Assembly: GCA_011524845.1 (NCBI GenBank)
Contig: WTJL01000034.1
Location: 1-6,437, forward strand
DNA length: 6,437 nt
Direction of reading: 5' to 3'
DNA from: Flavobacteriales bacterium
GTDB lineage: Bacteria > Bacteroidota > Bacteroidia > Flavobacteriales_D > Sanyastnellaceae
In this document: positions 5,545 to 6,437 of the stretch, in pieces
Position numbering within the stretch: the first letter of the stretch is position 1
How the letters are laid out: every line of letters starts with the position of its first letter
The notes under the pieces: generated by a model
Databases searched by the model: none
What the model was told of the DNA's origin: nothing
The model's input: only the letters and a program-made list of their open reading frames with translations
Made by a program: the position numbers and the translations under genes

Positions 5545-6432
5545 TTACTTGGCGAAGGTGGGGGCGACCACGAGGTCCTTCGAACCGCGGGTGTGGACGT
5601 AGAAACCTTCGCCAGACTTGGCGCCGAGCTTGCCTGCCGTCACCATGTTGACGAGAAGGGGGCAAGGGGCATACTTGTCCTGACCCAAACCGTCGTGCAA
5701 CACGCGGAGGATGCTCAAGCACACGTCGAGACCGATGAAGTCTGCCAGTTGCAACGGGCCCATGGGGTGGGCCATGCCGAGCTTCATCACGGTGTCGATT
5801 TCTTCGACGCCCGCCACGCCCTCGTGCAGGGTGAGGATGGCCTCGTTGATCATCGGCATCAGGATGCGGTTGGCAACAAACCCAGGGTAGTCGTTCACCT
5901 CCACAGGAACCTTGCCCAACTGAGCGCTCAGGTCCATGACCGTTTTGCACGTCTCGTCACTCGTGGCGTAGCCGCGAATGACTTCAACGAGCTTCATCAC
6001 AGGCACAGGGTTCATGAAGTGCATGCCAATCACCTTGTCGGGACGTCCCGTCGCCGCGGCAATGCGCGTGATGCTGATGGAGCTCGTGTTGGTGGCGAGG
6101 ATGCAGCTGTCCGGCGCTGCGGCGTCGAGGTCTGCAAAAATCTTCAGCTTCAAGTCGACGTTTTCTGTGGCCGCTTCCACCACCAATTCGGCGTGGGCCA
6201 CCGCAGCGGCCAAGTCTGTGGACGTGGTCAACCGGCCGAGGGCCGCGTCTTTGTCCGCCGCAGAGATCTTCTCCTTGGCCACCATGCGGTCCATGTTTTT
6301 GCCAATGGTGGCAAGGGCGCGTTCGAGGGCATCTGCCGAGCGGTCCATCATGACCACGTCGTGGCCCGACTGTGCGAAGACGTGGGCAATGCCATTGCCC
6401 ATCGTGCCTGCTCCAATGACGGTGACCTTCAT
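5545..6432 (-). CDS. 3-hydroxybutyryl-CoA dehydrogenase (NAD-dependent)
   Basis: This 295-residue protein oxidises or reduces the 3-hydroxyacyl/3-oxoacyl-CoA pair in fatty-acid beta-oxidation or butanoyl-CoA metabolism, in the cytoplasm. It begins with a Rossmann fold: GAGTMG at residues 7-12 is the dinucleotide-binding loop, and Asp30 at the end of the second strand suggests NAD rather than NADP. The active-site residues of the family are visible: Ser117 in NTSS, His138 in MHFMNP, Glu150, and Asn188 in GFVANR. The C-terminal helical dimerisation domain is complete and includes a GMAHPMGP stretch. The length is close to the usual 280-290, with a slightly longer C-terminal tail. The ATG start is fixed by the glycine loop lying only six residues in. 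Only five bases upstream are in the window, so its promoter cannot be judged. It could equally be annotated as PaaH or Hbd; the exact chain-length preference cannot be read from sequence. Confidence 0.95.
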   Translation of the reverse strand: MKVTVIGAGTMGNGIAHVFAQSGHDVVMMDRSADALERALATIGKNMDRMVAKEKISAADKDAALGRLTTSTDLAAAVAHAELVVEAATENVDLKLKIFADLDAAAPDSCILATNTSSISITRIAAATGRPDKVIGMHFMNPVPVMKLVEVIRGYATSDETCKTVMDLSAQLGKVPVEVNDYPGFVANRILMPMINEAILTLHEGVAGVEEIDTVMKLGMAHPMGPLQLADFIGLDVCLSILRVLHDGLGQDKYAPCPLLVNMVTAGKLGAKSGEGFYVHTRGSKDLVVAPTFAK

Positions 6433-6437
6433 GTTCA

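Overview
The window carries seven protein-coding genes, all on the minus strand and tightly packed, so it reads from the right edge to the left. Base composition is GC-rich (roughly 60% by eye). Three things point to a GC-rich member of the Bacteroidota: starts without Shine-Dalgarno sequences, two promoter candidates of the Bacteroidota type (TTG or TTTG near -33 and TAnnTTTG-like near -7), and the type of gene families present. This assignment is an inference; no rRNA or other marker gene is present.

Region 1 (6432-4689): a complete NAD-dependent 3-hydroxybutyryl-CoA dehydrogenase is followed after 37 bases by a six-transmembrane voltage-gated-type potassium channel. The channel carries a four-cysteine zinc-ribbon-like module at its C-terminus. 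Region 2 (4688-4560) is a 129-base intergenic stretch with a candidate promoter that would give an almost leaderless transcript, and a 20-base inverted repeat next to it.

Region 3 (4559-1165) looks like a four-gene operon: a DinB-fold protein with three conserved-type histidines, an NRDE/TANGO2-family protein, a short outer membrane beta-barrel of the Omp85/D15 type without POTRA domains, and an ATP-grasp ligase-like protein with an N-terminal hydrophobic segment. The gaps are 27 bases, a 4-base ATGA overlap and 6 bases, so translational coupling is likely. The joint role is not known. An outer membrane barrel next to a membrane-associated ATP-grasp enzyme suggests a cell-envelope job, but this is inference from context.

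Region 4 (1164-1029) is a 136-base intergenic stretch with a promoter candidate, clustered GTGGA/TCCAC half-sites and a short hairpin. Region 5 (1028 to the left edge) is the first 342 codons of a long-chain acyl-CoA synthetase (AMP-forming), cut by the window end. The synthetase and the dehydrogenase both act in acyl-CoA metabolism, but they flank rather than belong to the middle operon.

Most of the window is ordinary chromosomal housekeeping or accessory content. I see no mobile element, tRNA, rRNA or CRISPR array. The points most worth a second look are the channel-zinc ribbon fusion and the coupled NRDE / POTRA-less barrel / ATP-grasp set.
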